Shown piece after piece: positions 7,821 to 16,595 of a DNA stretch of 64,000 nucleotides. The translations under genes and the position numbers were made by a program. The notes below the pieces were generated by a model. That model did no database searches and was not told the DNA's origin. It saw only the letters and a list, made by a program, of their open reading frames with translations. Source of the stretch: Candidatus Methanomethylophilaceae archaeon (lineage in GTDB: Archaea > Thermoplasmatota > Thermoplasmata > Methanomassiliicoccales > Methanomethylophilaceae); contig CALUHR010000013.1 in assembly GCA_944320495.1 (NCBI GenBank), positions 1 through 64,000 of the forward strand, read 5' to 3'. Position 1 is the first letter of the stretch, and the number at the start of each line of letters is the position of its first letter.

Positions 7821-9446
7821 TCACGATGCGTCCGCCCCGCCGTCCCCGTGACGGTAGTCCATGGGGTCGGTGAGGATGTCCACCTGTATCCTGCTGTAGG
7901 GGATCTCGATGCCGTCGTCGTTGAGCTGCCTGTAGACGAGCTCGCGGATCTGCCCGGCGTAGTGCGCGCTGTTGTTGAAGTCGTCCACATAGCAGGCTAG
8001 GCGGAACTTGATGCCCGACCCGGCGAACTCCACGAGCCTGGCGTTGGGAGGGATGCAGGACCCGTCGGTGATGACATGGGGATGCTTCCTGCCGGCGGTC
8101 TCCAGGGACGCCTTAGCCCTGTCCAGGTCCGTGCCGTAGGCGACATCGACGTAGATGAAGATCCTGGTCCTGTTGAAGTCCACGGAGGACAGGTTGACCA
8201 GGGTGGCCGAGGACACGGCGTTGTTCGGCATCGTCACCACGCGGTCGAAGTCCCAGTTCTCCAGCTCGGTGTACATGAGCCTGACCCTGCGGACCCTGTA
8301 GGTGGTGTCGTTGATCTGGATGAAGTCGCCCTTCTTGAACGGGCGCGAGGCCAGGAGCACGATGCCGCTGAAGAACTGGTTGAGGGTCTCCTGCGCTCCG
8401 AGCGTTATGCCCAGGGTGACCACTCCGGCGCTGACCATGATGCCGGCGAAGTCCACGCCGAAGGCCGACAGTGCCGCGCACAACGCGACCACGCAGATCA
8501 CCAGCTTCCCGATCATCTTGAGCAGCGGGAGCAGGGACATGTCGACGCCGTCCACATCGGCGGCCTCATCGATGCCCTTCAGGAAGGCCGTCACGATGAA
8601 CAGGTAGACCATCCATGCTATCAGCGAGCCGACCACCACGTAGACGACCATGGACAGGGCCCCGATGAAGTGGGCTATCCCTGCGTTGGCCCCGACGATC
8701 TGCACGCACTCGTTGATGGCTATGACGAACATGACCACGGTGATCATGGACGTCAGACGCTTGGTGAGGGACCTCTTCTCCTCCTGGGTCTTCCTAGCCC
8801 CGACGAGGCGGGTGAACAGCGGGATGATGATCTCGGACATTATCACCGTGGCGATGATCCAGATGATCAGGGTCGCCAGAGCTGTCACCCACACCGAGTT
8901 GAACGGGGCGTCCAGCGTGTTGGGGAACACGCCGAAGAACTTGTTATAGGCGTCCCCGGTGGCGAAGACTGAGGTGACCCCCACGGTGATCGGACATGCG
9001 ATCTCGACCCCGCCGTCGTCGTCACCGATGCTGTTGGCCAGCAGAGTGACCGTGCCGACGGCGGTCTTGTTGTCCGAGTAGGCGTCGGCCGAGACGGTGA
9101 TCTCGATTATCGCCATGTTGCCGTCGTGTCCGGCCGGCATGAGGACCCCGGAATCCGGATTGGCCGAATCCAGGACGGTTATCTTGGTGGAAACCGATAT
9201 GGAATCGCCCAGATTCGACACGGAATCCACCGAGAGGGCTACCGGCGTGTCGCCATTGTTGGTCACATAGAGGTTCACGGTCTTGCTGGTCCCGCTGTCC
9301 AGCGTCAGCGAGAGATCGTTCCCGTCGATCGTGTCGATGTGGAGATCCCCTTCGGCCAGGGCCTCGGACTGCGGAGCCGCGGAAGCCGCGATGACCGCCA
9401 CGAGGACGAGCAATGCCGAGAGGAGCGTGAGCCTCCTTGCGTTCAT
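7821..9446 (-). CDS. MscS-family mechanosensitive channel with secreted N-terminal domain
   Basis: A 541-residue small-conductance mechanosensitive channel that releases solutes during hypo-osmotic shock. Residues 1-30 form a signal peptide (LLSALLVLVAVIAASAA). Residues 32-165 are an extracellular beta-rich domain resembling NPCBM/CARDB-type Ig folds. Several membrane helices follow from about 180, then the pore helix and MscS core VSAGVVTLGITLGAQETLNQFFSG (split by GAQ near residue 350), the beta domain (RPFKKGDFIQI, NWDFDRVVTMPN) and a cytoplasmic alpha/beta domain to the end. The large outer domain is longer than in minimal MscS proteins and might sense ions or the envelope. Confidence 0.9.
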   Translation of the reverse strand: MNARRLTLLSALLVLVAVIAASAAPQSEALAEGDLHIDTIDGNDLSLTLDSGTSKTVNLYVTNNGDTPVALSVDSVSNLGDSISVSTKITVLDSANPDSGVLMPAGHDGNMAIIEITVSADAYSDNKTAVGTVTLLANSIGDDDGGVEIACPITVGVTSVFATGDAYNKFFGVFPNTLDAPFNSVWVTALATLIIWIIATVIMSEIIIPLFTRLVGARKTQEEKRSLTKRLTSMITVVMFVIAINECVQIVGANAGIAHFIGALSMVVYVVVGSLIAWMVYLFIVTAFLKGIDEAADVDGVDMSLLPLLKMIGKLVICVVALCAALSAFGVDFAGIMVSAGVVTLGITLGAQETLNQFFSGIVLLASRPFKKGDFIQINDTTYRVRRVRLMYTELENWDFDRVVTMPNNAVSSATLVNLSSVDFNRTRIFIYVDVAYGTDLDRAKASLETAGRKHPHVITDGSCIPPNARLVEFAGSGIKFRLACYVDDFNNSAHYAGQIRELVYRQLNDDGIEIPYSRIQVDILTDPMDYRHGDGGADAS

Positions 9447-9556
9447 GTAGCGTCGATTTCCGCATCGTATTTAAAATTAAGAAAAGGGAGACACGCGAAC
9501 CGCGCAGCACTGACGCACCCCGCAACGCTTATCAGCCCGCGGCCCGAGCACCGACC

Positions 9557-10468
9557 ATGGAACCGGAGGGCATCATCGGACTGCTGCAGACGTTTGTCGT
9601 CCTGACCGTCATGGCCTCCGGGGCCGTCTGCGACTCGAGGACCAGACGCGTCCCCGACGCGCACTGGCTCATCCTGTGCGTCACCGGGATCCCCCTGGCG
9701 GCCACCGGGATCGGGATCGGAGGCGGCCCCTGGGCGGGGGTGCTCTACGCCGCCGGCGGCCTCCTGCTCTCATGGTACATGCTGTCCGGAAGGCTGATCG
9801 GACCGACCGCCGCGCCGGTGGTGGCAGCGGGGTTCGCGATGATGGCCCTGCCGGTCCTGACCTCCGGGATCGCTGACGGGATCATCTCCGCCGCGATGTT
9901 CGCCATGTGCGTCCTCCTCCACAGATGCGGGCTTCTCACCGGAGGGGCGGACGCCAAATGCGCGATGACGCTGGCACTCGTCCTACCTTCTCTACCGGAG
10001 ACGTCGGTCGTCCCGCTGCTGTGGCACGGCTCGGCGCTGCCCCCCGTGCTGTCCGTCCTACTGCTGGCACTGGCGATCTCCCTCGCCGGGTCGCTGTGGA
10101 TAATGGCCCTGAACATCCGCGCAGGCTATACCGGAAAGGGGATGCTCACGACGTTGGAGACGGATGTAGGATCCATGGACCCGGACTTCCACTGGCCCGT
10201 CCAGAGGCCTGTGGGAGGGGATCTCGTCGGATGCAGGGGATCGCCCGGGACCGCGGCGGACATCATCCGCGAATTGCAGAATGCCGGGATCGCGAGGGCA
10301 CGCGCCGAGCTCCCGGTGCCGTTCGTCGCACCGATGTTCCTGGCACTCGCCCTGGTGCTGATCCTCGGGGACCCCGTCGGCGCACTATGCCGAGGTCGAA
10401 CCCGCAGTTGGAGCACCTGGAACCGTCCAGCTCGGATGCGTCGACCGAAAACCCGAACCTGCGTATGA
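9557..10468 (+). CDS. A24-family prepilin/preflagellin peptidase
   Basis: Membrane aspartyl protease that removes the class III signal peptide from archaeal pilins or archaellins. The two catalytic aspartates are visible: Asp in AVCDSRTRRVPD near residue 24 and Asp in the GGADAK motif near residue 131. About eight hydrophobic segments occur, the last (FVAPMFLALALVLILG) ending near 10370. ATG 9557 begins MEPEGIIGLL. The frame continues past the last helix with in-frame CGA codons at 10391 and 10397 and overlaps the convergent radical SAM gene by 206 nt; the tail SWSTWNRPARMRRP is probably not authentic. No pilin or archaellin genes are adjacent. Confidence 0.8.
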   Translation: MEPEGIIGLLQTFVVLTVMASGAVCDSRTRRVPDAHWLILCVTGIPLAATGIGIGGGPWAGVLYAAGGLLLSWYMLSGRLIGPTAAPVVAAGFAMMALPVLTSGIADGIISAAMFAMCVLLHRCGLLTGGADAKCAMTLALVLPSLPETSVVPLLWHGSALPPVLSVLLLALAISLAGSLWIMALNIRAGYTGKGMLTTLETDVGSMDPDFHWPVQRPVGGDLVGCRGSPGTAADIIRELQNAGIARARAELPVPFVAPMFLALALVLILGDPVGALCRGRTRSWSTWNRPARMRRPKTRTCV

Positions 10469-11390
10469 CCGGCCTGCCGCACCTCGGACAGAAGGTGTCC
10501 CCCGGCCCTTCTGCGATGATGTTGCCGACGTAGACGAAGTTCAGACCCTCCTCGATGCCTATCTCCCTGCACCTGAGCACCGTCTCAACGGGCGTCCACG
10601 GGACGTCGGTCAGCTTGTAGTCCGGATGGAACCTGGTGAAATGGACGGGCACATCGGACGAGAGCTCCGACGCCACCCACGAGCAGAACGCACGCACCTC
10701 GTCCTCTGAGTCGTTGAGCCCCGGGATCACCAGGTACGTGAGCTCGAGATGCACCCCCTCGGAGAACACGATGCGGACCGAGTCCAGGACGTCCCGGAGA
10801 TGGGCACCGCACTCCCGCGTGTAGAACTCCTCGGTGAACCCCTTGACATCGATGTTCATGGCGTCCGCGATATGACATAGATCCCTGAGGAGGGCCTCGC
10901 ACGCCAGCCCGTTGGTCACCAGGACGATGCGTATGTCCGGGTCCACGGCGGCCACGTCGCGGATGTACTCGTACCAGATCATCGGTTCGTTGTATGTGAA
11001 CGCGATGACGCCCAGGCCCTCGCGCCTGCAGTGGGCCACCAGATCCTCCGGCGACACGTAGGTGGACCTCCTCCTGCCGGTCGGTATCGATGAAATCGCG
11101 AAGTTCTGGCAGTGGAGGCAGCGCATGTTGCACCCGGCGCCGCCTATGGACAGGCATCTCTTCCCGGGCATGTAGTTGTAGAGGGGCTTCTTCTCCATCG
11201 GGTCCACGCACATCGACGTGACCTTCCCGTAGCTGGACGCGAACAGCGTCCCGCCCTCGGCCCTGCGGGCCATGCAGCGCCCGGTCTGTCCCTCACCGAT
11301 CCTGCAGTGGTGCGGGCACAGGCCGCAGACGAAGACGTCGCCGTCCCTCTCGCAGTAAGCGGCCTCGATGCGCGGATCGGTATTCACCAT
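10263..11390 (-). CDS. Radical SAM enzyme of the AmmeMemoRadiSam (PflA-like) family
   Basis: Residues 1-45 contain a Cys-rich segment (CGLCPHHCRIGEGQTGRC). The [4Fe-4S]/SAM motif CNMRCLHC is near residue 92, and a C-terminal rubredoxin-like pair CPRCG...CSNCG is near residues 295-325. This arrangement matches the radical SAM member of the AMMECR1-Memo-radical SAM system, a conserved enzyme of unknown reaction; the AMMECR1 and Memo partners are not next to it. The start ATG at 11390 lies inside the end of thiL. The family normally ends just after CSNCGFDLGIV; here the frame continues through CGC-CGA (10379) to 10263, into the convergent peptidase gene. Confidence 0.85.
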   Translation of the reverse strand: MVNTDPRIEAAYCERDGDVFVCGLCPHHCRIGEGQTGRCMARRAEGGTLFASSYGKVTSMCVDPMEKKPLYNYMPGKRCLSIGGAGCNMRCLHCQNFAISSIPTGRRRSTYVSPEDLVAHCRREGLGVIAFTYNEPMIWYEYIRDVAAVDPDIRIVLVTNGLACEALLRDLCHIADAMNIDVKGFTEEFYTRECGAHLRDVLDSVRIVFSEGVHLELTYLVIPGLNDSEDEVRAFCSWVASELSSDVPVHFTRFHPDYKLTDVPWTPVETVLRCREIGIEEGLNFVYVGNIIAEGPGDTFCPRCGRPVIRRFGFSVDASELDGSRCSNCGFDLGIVRRRGPRGSAPGRVPGTSVRRTAPGARRVPSRSRHSAIRG

Positions 11391-12309
11391 AGGGGATCAC
11401 CGTCCTCTCGCCCCCGTCGATCAGGTGGGGTGCGCCGGTGTCGTTGACTATCCCGATGATCGAGAATGGCACCTCGGCCTCGTAGAGCCTGTCGAGCCCG
11501 TCCTGGGGCGCGGTGAAGACGAGCTCGTACTCCCCTCCCCAGCCCAGGAGCAGGTCCCTGACGTCCCTGCCGGACGCCTCGGCCATCTCATCGACCGACG
11601 GCCCCCTCGGTACGAACGACAGCTCCACCTCCATGCCCACGCCGGAGGCGGTGCATATGGTGTTCAGCGCCGTGCCGAGCCCGTCGGACAGGTCCATGCA
11701 CGACGTGACCACCCCCGTCGCGGCCATCGCCTCCCCCTCGGCCACCCTCGGGACCGGGACGTAGAGCTGGTTCCTGGCGTCCTCGGCATCGATGCCGAGC
11801 TCCAGCGAGACGAATCCCGCCGCCGGGCCGCCGACCGGCCCGGTCACTGCGACGAAGTCTCCCGGCCTGGCGCCGGAGCGGAGCATCGGCCTCCTGCCGT
11901 CCATGGATCCGAGCGCGGTCGTCGTGACCACCCCGGGACCCACCTTGGTGTCCCCACCGGCGATCCCGGTGCCGCAGAACTCGGCGCACTGGCTTATCCC
12001 ACTCATTATGTCATACGCGGCCTGGACGTCCAGGTCGCCCGGGAGGACCAGCGACGCCAGTATCCCCGTGGGGCGCGCGCCCATCGCCGCGAGGTCACTG
12101 AAGCTGACCGCCGCGGAATACCAGCCGAACTGCTCGTACGTCATGCCGGCGGGCATATGCCTGTCGAAGGTCACGGCGTCCGTGGAGACCACGACGCCCT
12201 TGCCGAGCACCGCGGCGTCGTCGCCGGGGCCGACCTCGCCCTCCCGGGCTATGAACGTCCCGAAGTCCTCTATGAGCTGCCTCTCGCCGATCTCTCCGAT
12301 CAGGGTCAT
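11293..12309 (-). CDS. thiL: Thiamine-monophosphate kinase
   Basis: A kinase of the PurM/ThiL fold making thiamine diphosphate from thiamine monophosphate. Seen: GPGDDAAVLG near residue 29, STDAVTFDRHM, FSDLAAMGARP, GGDTK, CMDLSDGL near residue 207 and GGEYELVFT near residue 257. Start ATG 12309 gives MTLIGEIGERQLI, the normal N-terminus. The conserved part ends at VIPYGEY; the next codon is CGA (11379-11377) where a stop would leave only a short overlap with the radical SAM start. The frame instead runs 98 nt into that gene. Confidence 0.9.
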   Translation of the reverse strand: MTLIGEIGERQLIEDFGTFIAREGEVGPGDDAAVLGKGVVVSTDAVTFDRHMPAGMTYEQFGWYSAAVSFSDLAAMGARPTGILASLVLPGDLDVQAAYDIMSGISQCAEFCGTGIAGGDTKVGPGVVTTTALGSMDGRRPMLRSGARPGDFVAVTGPVGGPAAGFVSLELGIDAEDARNQLYVPVPRVAEGEAMAATGVVTSCMDLSDGLGTALNTICTASGVGMEVELSFVPRGPSVDEMAEASGRDVRDLLLGWGGEYELVFTAPQDGLDRLYEAEVPFSIIGIVNDTGAPHLIDGGERTVIPYGEYRSAHRGRLLREGRRRLRLRPVPAPLQDR

Positions 12310-12341
12310 CACGACTCCATCGAGTCGGAGATATAAGGGTT

Positions 12342-12380
12342 GCTCAGATGATGAAGAATTAATTACTCCATCATCTGAGC
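12342..12380. repeat. Perfect 12-bp inverted repeat at island edge
   Basis: GCTCAGATGATG (12342-12353) pairs perfectly with CATCATCTGAGC (12369-12380) around an AT-rich 15-nt loop. It lies 10 nt past the restriction-gene stop and 33 nt upstream of thiL, exactly where base composition changes. It may be a bidirectional terminator or a boundary scar of the inserted segment. Confidence 0.8.
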
Positions 12381-12389
12381 CAGGCTTGA

Positions 12390-14027
12390 TCATGCCTTGT
12401 TTAGTTCTTTGGCTTCTTTAAGATCAATTCTAGCCCTATAACCATGCTTCTGAAGCAGATACAGCAGTTCTGCACCATTGAGAAGAGTCAGAGGCTTGTC
12501 TTTGGCAAAATTGTAAGCATCGTTTCCGTAGTTTGAGGTTGTTACAAGAATTCCCTTTGTTGCACCCTCGTTCATCACCGTACCATACAGATCTCTTACT
12601 GCCGATACTCCGACCACGTTCGTGTACCTCTTTGCCTGAATGACAATCTTGCCACCACGTATCGGATCCGGGTCGAATGCCACTGCGTCTACACCACCAT
12701 CGCGACTGGCTTGTGTGATCTTAACCTCACCACCATTTGAACTGAACTCTTTCTCGAAGATTTCTCTGATGAGATTCTCGAAATCTTGCCAGTCAATTGC
12801 TGCTAGATTCACACTGTCATCGATTGTATCTACGACATTATAGCCATCTATGAATCTCTTATCCTCGCGAGACATTGTGATCAAAGGTGCTACAGGTGTG
12901 ACATTGGCCAGAGAAGCTGCGGACACGCCCTTGGAACTCTTGAACCATGCCTTAGGGTCAACAGATGAAAGGTTCACCTCTTCGAATGACTCGCGAGATA
13001 CATTAACTGAGAGGACATATGGTTCGATTTCCTTCCCAGTAGACTTGTCGATCGTACTGACTCTTCCATTGATTACGATAGCAGAGACGGGACAGTTAAG
13101 TTCTAGACTGAAAACGAAGTTGATACATTGGAGTACCATCTGGTAGATTACACTATCATACTTCTTTTTCAGATACGATTCTGCGAAATGAGTTTCCTTG
13201 AACTCATTTCTTGACTTGACGTAGGTTACAGCCTTCAATGTCGGAATATCTTCCAACTTTGGAAGCATATAATCTACAATCACGAGGTCTGTTTCAGGAT
13301 TGTATTCCACCTCAATCAGTTTATCGTAACTGAATGGGAGTGCGAGTCTCTCAATCGCCTCCCTGACATACCATTCAACAGAGGGTACATCACCAGATTG
13401 AACCTTCTGATAGAGAGCATCGATTTTTGAGTTCTCTGAATCACGAACTCTCTCGAACTCATTCTTCCTTTGCTCCCAGTTTGCTACTTCCTTGTTGTAA
13501 GCGTCTTGTGCGACCTTATTGTTATGTGTAACGCGATCGCATTCTCTTTTCCAAATTTCATAGTCTGATTTATAAGCAAGGTTGTCAGACTCTGTCAATT
13601 CGGCCATCTTTTTCTTTGATAGTTTGGCAAACAAAGTTGGCTGTGAATTGTACTTGGAAGACTTCTTATCAGGCTCAATCGGAAGTTTCTCGAACACTGG
13701 CCTAGAAGGGGAAGGTTCTTCGAACTCTGAGAAATCCTTGAACTCGTTGATAGTGAATTGGTGAGAGCCCAGATTATCCAGAAGAATCCTGTCCATTGCT
13801 TCCTGAACTTCTTCTGCCTGTGTTGTAATTTCTTTGGCATAGGCTATGGAGTCGGCTTCATCGCGAATCTTTGCTTCACGTGCTTGCTTTTTCTCCCACT
13901 GTTCGTCCCACTGATCTTTCAGAGCGCGTACCTTCTGATCCAGCTCATATTGAGTTGCTGCCTTGACTATGCGATATTTATGCAACCCCTCATGTGAAAC
14001 TTCAGCTTGGTATGGGTATGTCACCAA
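12390..14027 (-). CDS. Mrr-type restriction endonuclease with coiled-coil N-terminus
   Basis: A 545-residue protein. Residues 30-240 are highly charged and helical, with Lys/Glu-rich coiled-coil character. A middle region (240-400) lacks a family I recognise. The C-terminal 130 residues are an Mrr_cat-like PD-(D/E)XK nuclease: WQDFENLIREIFEKEF, then the catalytic Asp in DGGVDAVA and the QAK triad in IVIQAKRY, then GILVTTSNYGNDAYNFA. Mrr enzymes cut modified DNA in the cytoplasm. Codon use is strikingly AT-rich (AGA, AAA, TCT, ATT) compared with both neighbours, indicating recent transfer. No methyltransferase lies beside it, consistent with a modification-dependent enzyme. Confidence 0.85.
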   Translation of the reverse strand: MVTYPYQAEVSHEGLHKYRIVKAATQYELDQKVRALKDQWDEQWEKKQAREAKIRDEADSIAYAKEITTQAEEVQEAMDRILLDNLGSHQFTINEFKDFSEFEEPSPSRPVFEKLPIEPDKKSSKYNSQPTLFAKLSKKKMAELTESDNLAYKSDYEIWKRECDRVTHNNKVAQDAYNKEVANWEQRKNEFERVRDSENSKIDALYQKVQSGDVPSVEWYVREAIERLALPFSYDKLIEVEYNPETDLVIVDYMLPKLEDIPTLKAVTYVKSRNEFKETHFAESYLKKKYDSVIYQMVLQCINFVFSLELNCPVSAIVINGRVSTIDKSTGKEIEPYVLSVNVSRESFEEVNLSSVDPKAWFKSSKGVSAASLANVTPVAPLITMSREDKRFIDGYNVVDTIDDSVNLAAIDWQDFENLIREIFEKEFSSNGGEVKITQASRDGGVDAVAFDPDPIRGGKIVIQAKRYTNVVGVSAVRDLYGTVMNEGATKGILVTTSNYGNDAYNFAKDKPLTLLNGAELLYLLQKHGYRARIDLKEAKELNKA

Positions 14028-14152
14028 CTCACCAATCCTCTAATGAAATAAATTGAGATAATCTTTGGGGATATGATAGAAACTATGCCTTAAATCAGAA
14101 ATCCAAAGAATTTAAATTATAAATTGTCAAATAACTTTCAAAAAACACACAT

Positions 14153-14165
14153 TCTTTAAATATAA
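14153..14165 (+). promoter_or_regulatory. TATA box upstream of the 14.2-kb gene
   Basis: CTTTAAATATAAG stands in the AT-rich stretch 14028-14190 that separates the restriction gene from the next plus-strand gene. AGGAG at 14187-14191 is a plausible ribosome-binding site for the TTG start at 14200. Confidence 0.5.
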
Positions 14166-14199
14166 GTGGCCGATTCGAAACCCAATAGGAGCAATATTC

Positions 14200-14574
14200 T
14201 TGCCTGGTCAGTCCGCAACAACGCAGCCGAAGAAGAACAAGGTCGTCGTCAACAAGCCCCAGACGGGGAACCAGTACGACAAGGGGAAGAAGAACAGACC
14301 TCAGAGGACCAAGGAGTCCACCAAGAGACAGGCGATGCTCAACACCCACCGCATCAACCCCTTCAAGTACGACATGAACCAGATTCTCGATGCGTCCGCC
14401 ATGGACCCCGCAAAGGCGTCCTCCTTCCTCGCCTCGGTCATCGCCAAGGCGTCCCGCGTATCCACCAAAGACGCGAAGGACTTCGTGAGGACCTTCCAGG
14501 ACGCGGGTGACCTCACCAAGGACGAGGTCGACAAGATCAGCAAGCTCCTGGACAAGTACAGCAGATACCGCTGA
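14200..14574 (+). CDS. Small basic protein of unknown function
   Basis: A 124-residue protein that I do not recognise. Residues 1-50 are Lys/Arg/Gln-rich and probably disordered (KKNKVVVNKPQTG, KGKKNRPQRTKESTKRQ), as in nucleic-acid-binding tails. Residues 60-124 are predicted helical (ASSFLASVIAKASRVSTKD, FVRTFQDAGDLTKDEVDKI) and end KLLDKYSRYR. TTG is used as start, preceded by AGGAG. Base composition is back to the GC-rich genomic norm, so it is not part of the AT-rich island. It lies 9 nt before the PPC-domain gene and is probably co-transcribed with it. Confidence 0.65.
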   Translation: MPGQSATTQPKKNKVVVNKPQTGNQYDKGKKNRPQRTKESTKRQAMLNTHRINPFKYDMNQILDASAMDPAKASSFLASVIAKASRVSTKDAKDFVRTFQDAGDLTKDEVDKISKLLDKYSRYR

Positions 14575-14583
14575 GGTCCGCAC

Positions 14584-15147
14584 ATGAGGAGCGCCGAGCT
14601 CGCCAGGGGGAGGGTCTTCATCCTGCGCCTGGAGGACGGCGAGGTCCTCCGCGAAACCATAGAATCATTCTGCAGGGACAACGGCATAGCTCGCGCCCTG
14701 GTGCACGTCACCGGCGCCGTGGATGAGGGGTCCCGCATGGTCAGCGGCCCGAGGGTCCCCGTGGGGGACAGGGTCGAGCCCATCGTCATCGAGCTGGAGG
14801 ACCGGTGCGAGGTCACCGGGCACGGCACCGTGTTCCCAGATGCGGACGGCAACCCGCTGCTCCATCTCCACGGCTCCGTCGGGAGGGAGGGGTTCTGCGC
14901 CACTGGCGACTTCGGCCCCGGGATGGTGTCCTGGCTCGTGATGGAGGTGCTCATAGAGGAGCTGGTCGGCGACGGCCCTGTCAGGGAGGAGTCCGACCCC
15001 AGGATAAGCGGTAAACTTCTGGAGATGAGACGATGGCATCCGAGGAGATACTCAGGAAGACGATCCACAACGCGGACGGCAAGCCCTTCGCCAAATACAG
15101 GAACATACAGGGCTCCTTCGTCACCGAGGGCTTCGAGCTCTTCATAG
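14584..15147 (+). CDS. PPC/DUF296-domain protein
   Basis: Residues 1-145 match the PPC (DUF296) domain of archaeal and bacterial small proteins and plant AT-hook proteins: SAELARGRVFILRLEDGE, the IARALVHVTGAVDE strand, and the metal-site-like HLHGSVGREG near residue 98. Its function is not established; plant homologues bind DNA, and prokaryotic ones form trimers. The domain ends at GKLLEMR. The next codons AGA CGA TGG overlap the ATG of the downstream ATPase (15033), where TGATG would be expected, and the frame runs on for 115 nt into that gene. Confidence 0.75.
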   Translation: MRSAELARGRVFILRLEDGEVLRETIESFCRDNGIARALVHVTGAVDEGSRMVSGPRVPVGDRVEPIVIELEDRCEVTGHGTVFPDADGNPLLHLHGSVGREGFCATGDFGPGMVSWLVMEVLIEELVGDGPVREESDPRISGKLLEMRRWHPRRYSGRRSTTRTASPSPNTGTYRAPSSPRASSSS

Positions 15148-16595
15148 ACGAGGTCCAGGGGGACCGCATGGGGCACTCCAGGATGAGGGTCCGCGTCCCC
15201 ATGAAGAGGGCCGGATTCCCAGAGGACACCCGTTCCAACGCGTCGCGCAGAGCGGCCCTCGGCGACATCATAGCCAGGAGGTTCTGGGAGTCGGCCAGGA
15301 CGCACGCCCGCTCCAACATCCCCAAGACCGACGGGGGCGTCGTCTACATGCCCCGCCCCGGCCAGGAGATCCTCGACCGCGGTAGCGTGGAGGTCACGGA
15401 GCACTACGTGGAGGCGCGCTTCACAGCCGACCTCCCCTCGAAGGCCAACAAGGTCGACGAGGAGTCCGCCATCGACCTCATCTTCGGGAGGATCTCACTG
15501 ATCGTCTCCGAATCCATGCTGTTCGCCTCCTACAAGAGACAGAAGCTCTACAACCACCTGGAGACCGCCGAGAACGCGGACTCCATCAGGTCCAGGCTCC
15601 CGGAGCTGGGCCTCGCCGCATTCGTCGGCATCGGCTCGATCCTGCCACGCAGGGACGACGGCCTCGCCCCCATGACCGACGCGGTCCCTTTCGACTGCGA
15701 CGACTCCCTCAAGGTGACCGTCGAGGTCCCCAACGGCGACCCCGTCACCGGCATGGGCATACCGATCGGGTTCACCACGGTCTCCGGACCCAGCGGGTCC
15801 GGGAAGTCCGTCCTCGCGGACTCCGTGTTCGCCGGCATCTACGACCACATCCCGGGAGACGGGAGGGAGCTCGTGATCTCCGACCCTGACGCCGTGTACG
15901 TGATGACCGAGGCCGGCAGGCCCTACGAATCCGTGAGGCTCACGGGACCAGCCTCCGAGATGGAATCCGTGGACGAGGCGGTAGGATGCGGATCACATCT
16001 CATCATCATGGACGAGGAGTACTCGTGCCCGTGCGTCCTGCGCAGGTCGGTCATCTCCGGCGACGACGACGTGGTCCCCGTCTCGGAGACCGCCGGCTCC
16101 CTCGGCCGCTCCGGGATCTCGGTGCTCATGGTCACCGGGGACGGCGACGCCGTCTCCAGAGCGGGGCTCGCCCTGTCCATGGACGGGTACAGGGTCGGGA
16201 GACTCGACGTCGAGTGTCGTGAAGGGTCGGAGTTCCCGATCCCCCAGGGGCGCTACCCAGTTGCGAAGAACGTCTCCTTCGAGAAGGGCAGGAAGGAGGT
16301 CAGCACCTCCGCCCCCGAGATCCGCACCGTAGAGATCGGAGAATACAGGGTGACGGCTCCCGTCGCAGGGTTCTTCGACCACGCCCAGACCAGGACAGTG
16401 GCGGACGCGATAGCCCTGGCCCGTGAATCGATGGACGGCTCGAAGGATCTCAGGACCGTCTGCGGGGATGCTCTGGCGATGCTGAGGGAGAAGGACGCAT
16501 CCGAGGGCACCGGCATGGCCCATGCGCAGGCCAGGGCCGTGGACATGGCCGCGGTGCTGCTGAGGCACCCTCAGATGCTGTTCATAAGGCGCTGA
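15033..16595 (+). CDS. ABC-class ATPase (COG3044/PF09818 family)
   Basis: A 520-residue predicted P-loop ATPase. The N-terminus carries the family signature YRNIQGSFVTEGFELFIDEVQ (shown here split: YRNIQG near residue 22, FELFIDEVQGD near 32, SRMRVRVP near 48). Walker A GPSGSGKS is near residue 250 and Walker B-like LIIMDEEYSCPC near residue 325. No membrane segment is present, so it is cytosolic. The biochemical role of this family is unknown; homologues are solitary, RNA- or tRNA-linked roles have only been guessed. It overlaps the PPC gene, suggesting a functional pair. Confidence 0.8.
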   Translation: MASEEILRKTIHNADGKPFAKYRNIQGSFVTEGFELFIDEVQGDRMGHSRMRVRVPMKRAGFPEDTRSNASRRAALGDIIARRFWESARTHARSNIPKTDGGVVYMPRPGQEILDRGSVEVTEHYVEARFTADLPSKANKVDEESAIDLIFGRISLIVSESMLFASYKRQKLYNHLETAENADSIRSRLPELGLAAFVGIGSILPRRDDGLAPMTDAVPFDCDDSLKVTVEVPNGDPVTGMGIPIGFTTVSGPSGSGKSVLADSVFAGIYDHIPGDGRELVISDPDAVYVMTEAGRPYESVRLTGPASEMESVDEAVGCGSHLIIMDEEYSCPCVLRRSVISGDDDVVPVSETAGSLGRSGISVLMVTGDGDAVSRAGLALSMDGYRVGRLDVECREGSEFPIPQGRYPVAKNVSFEKGRKEVSTSAPEIRTVEIGEYRVTAPVAGFFDHAQTRTVADAIALARESMDGSKDLRTVCGDALAMLREKDASEGTGMAHAQARAVDMAAVLLRHPQMLFIRR

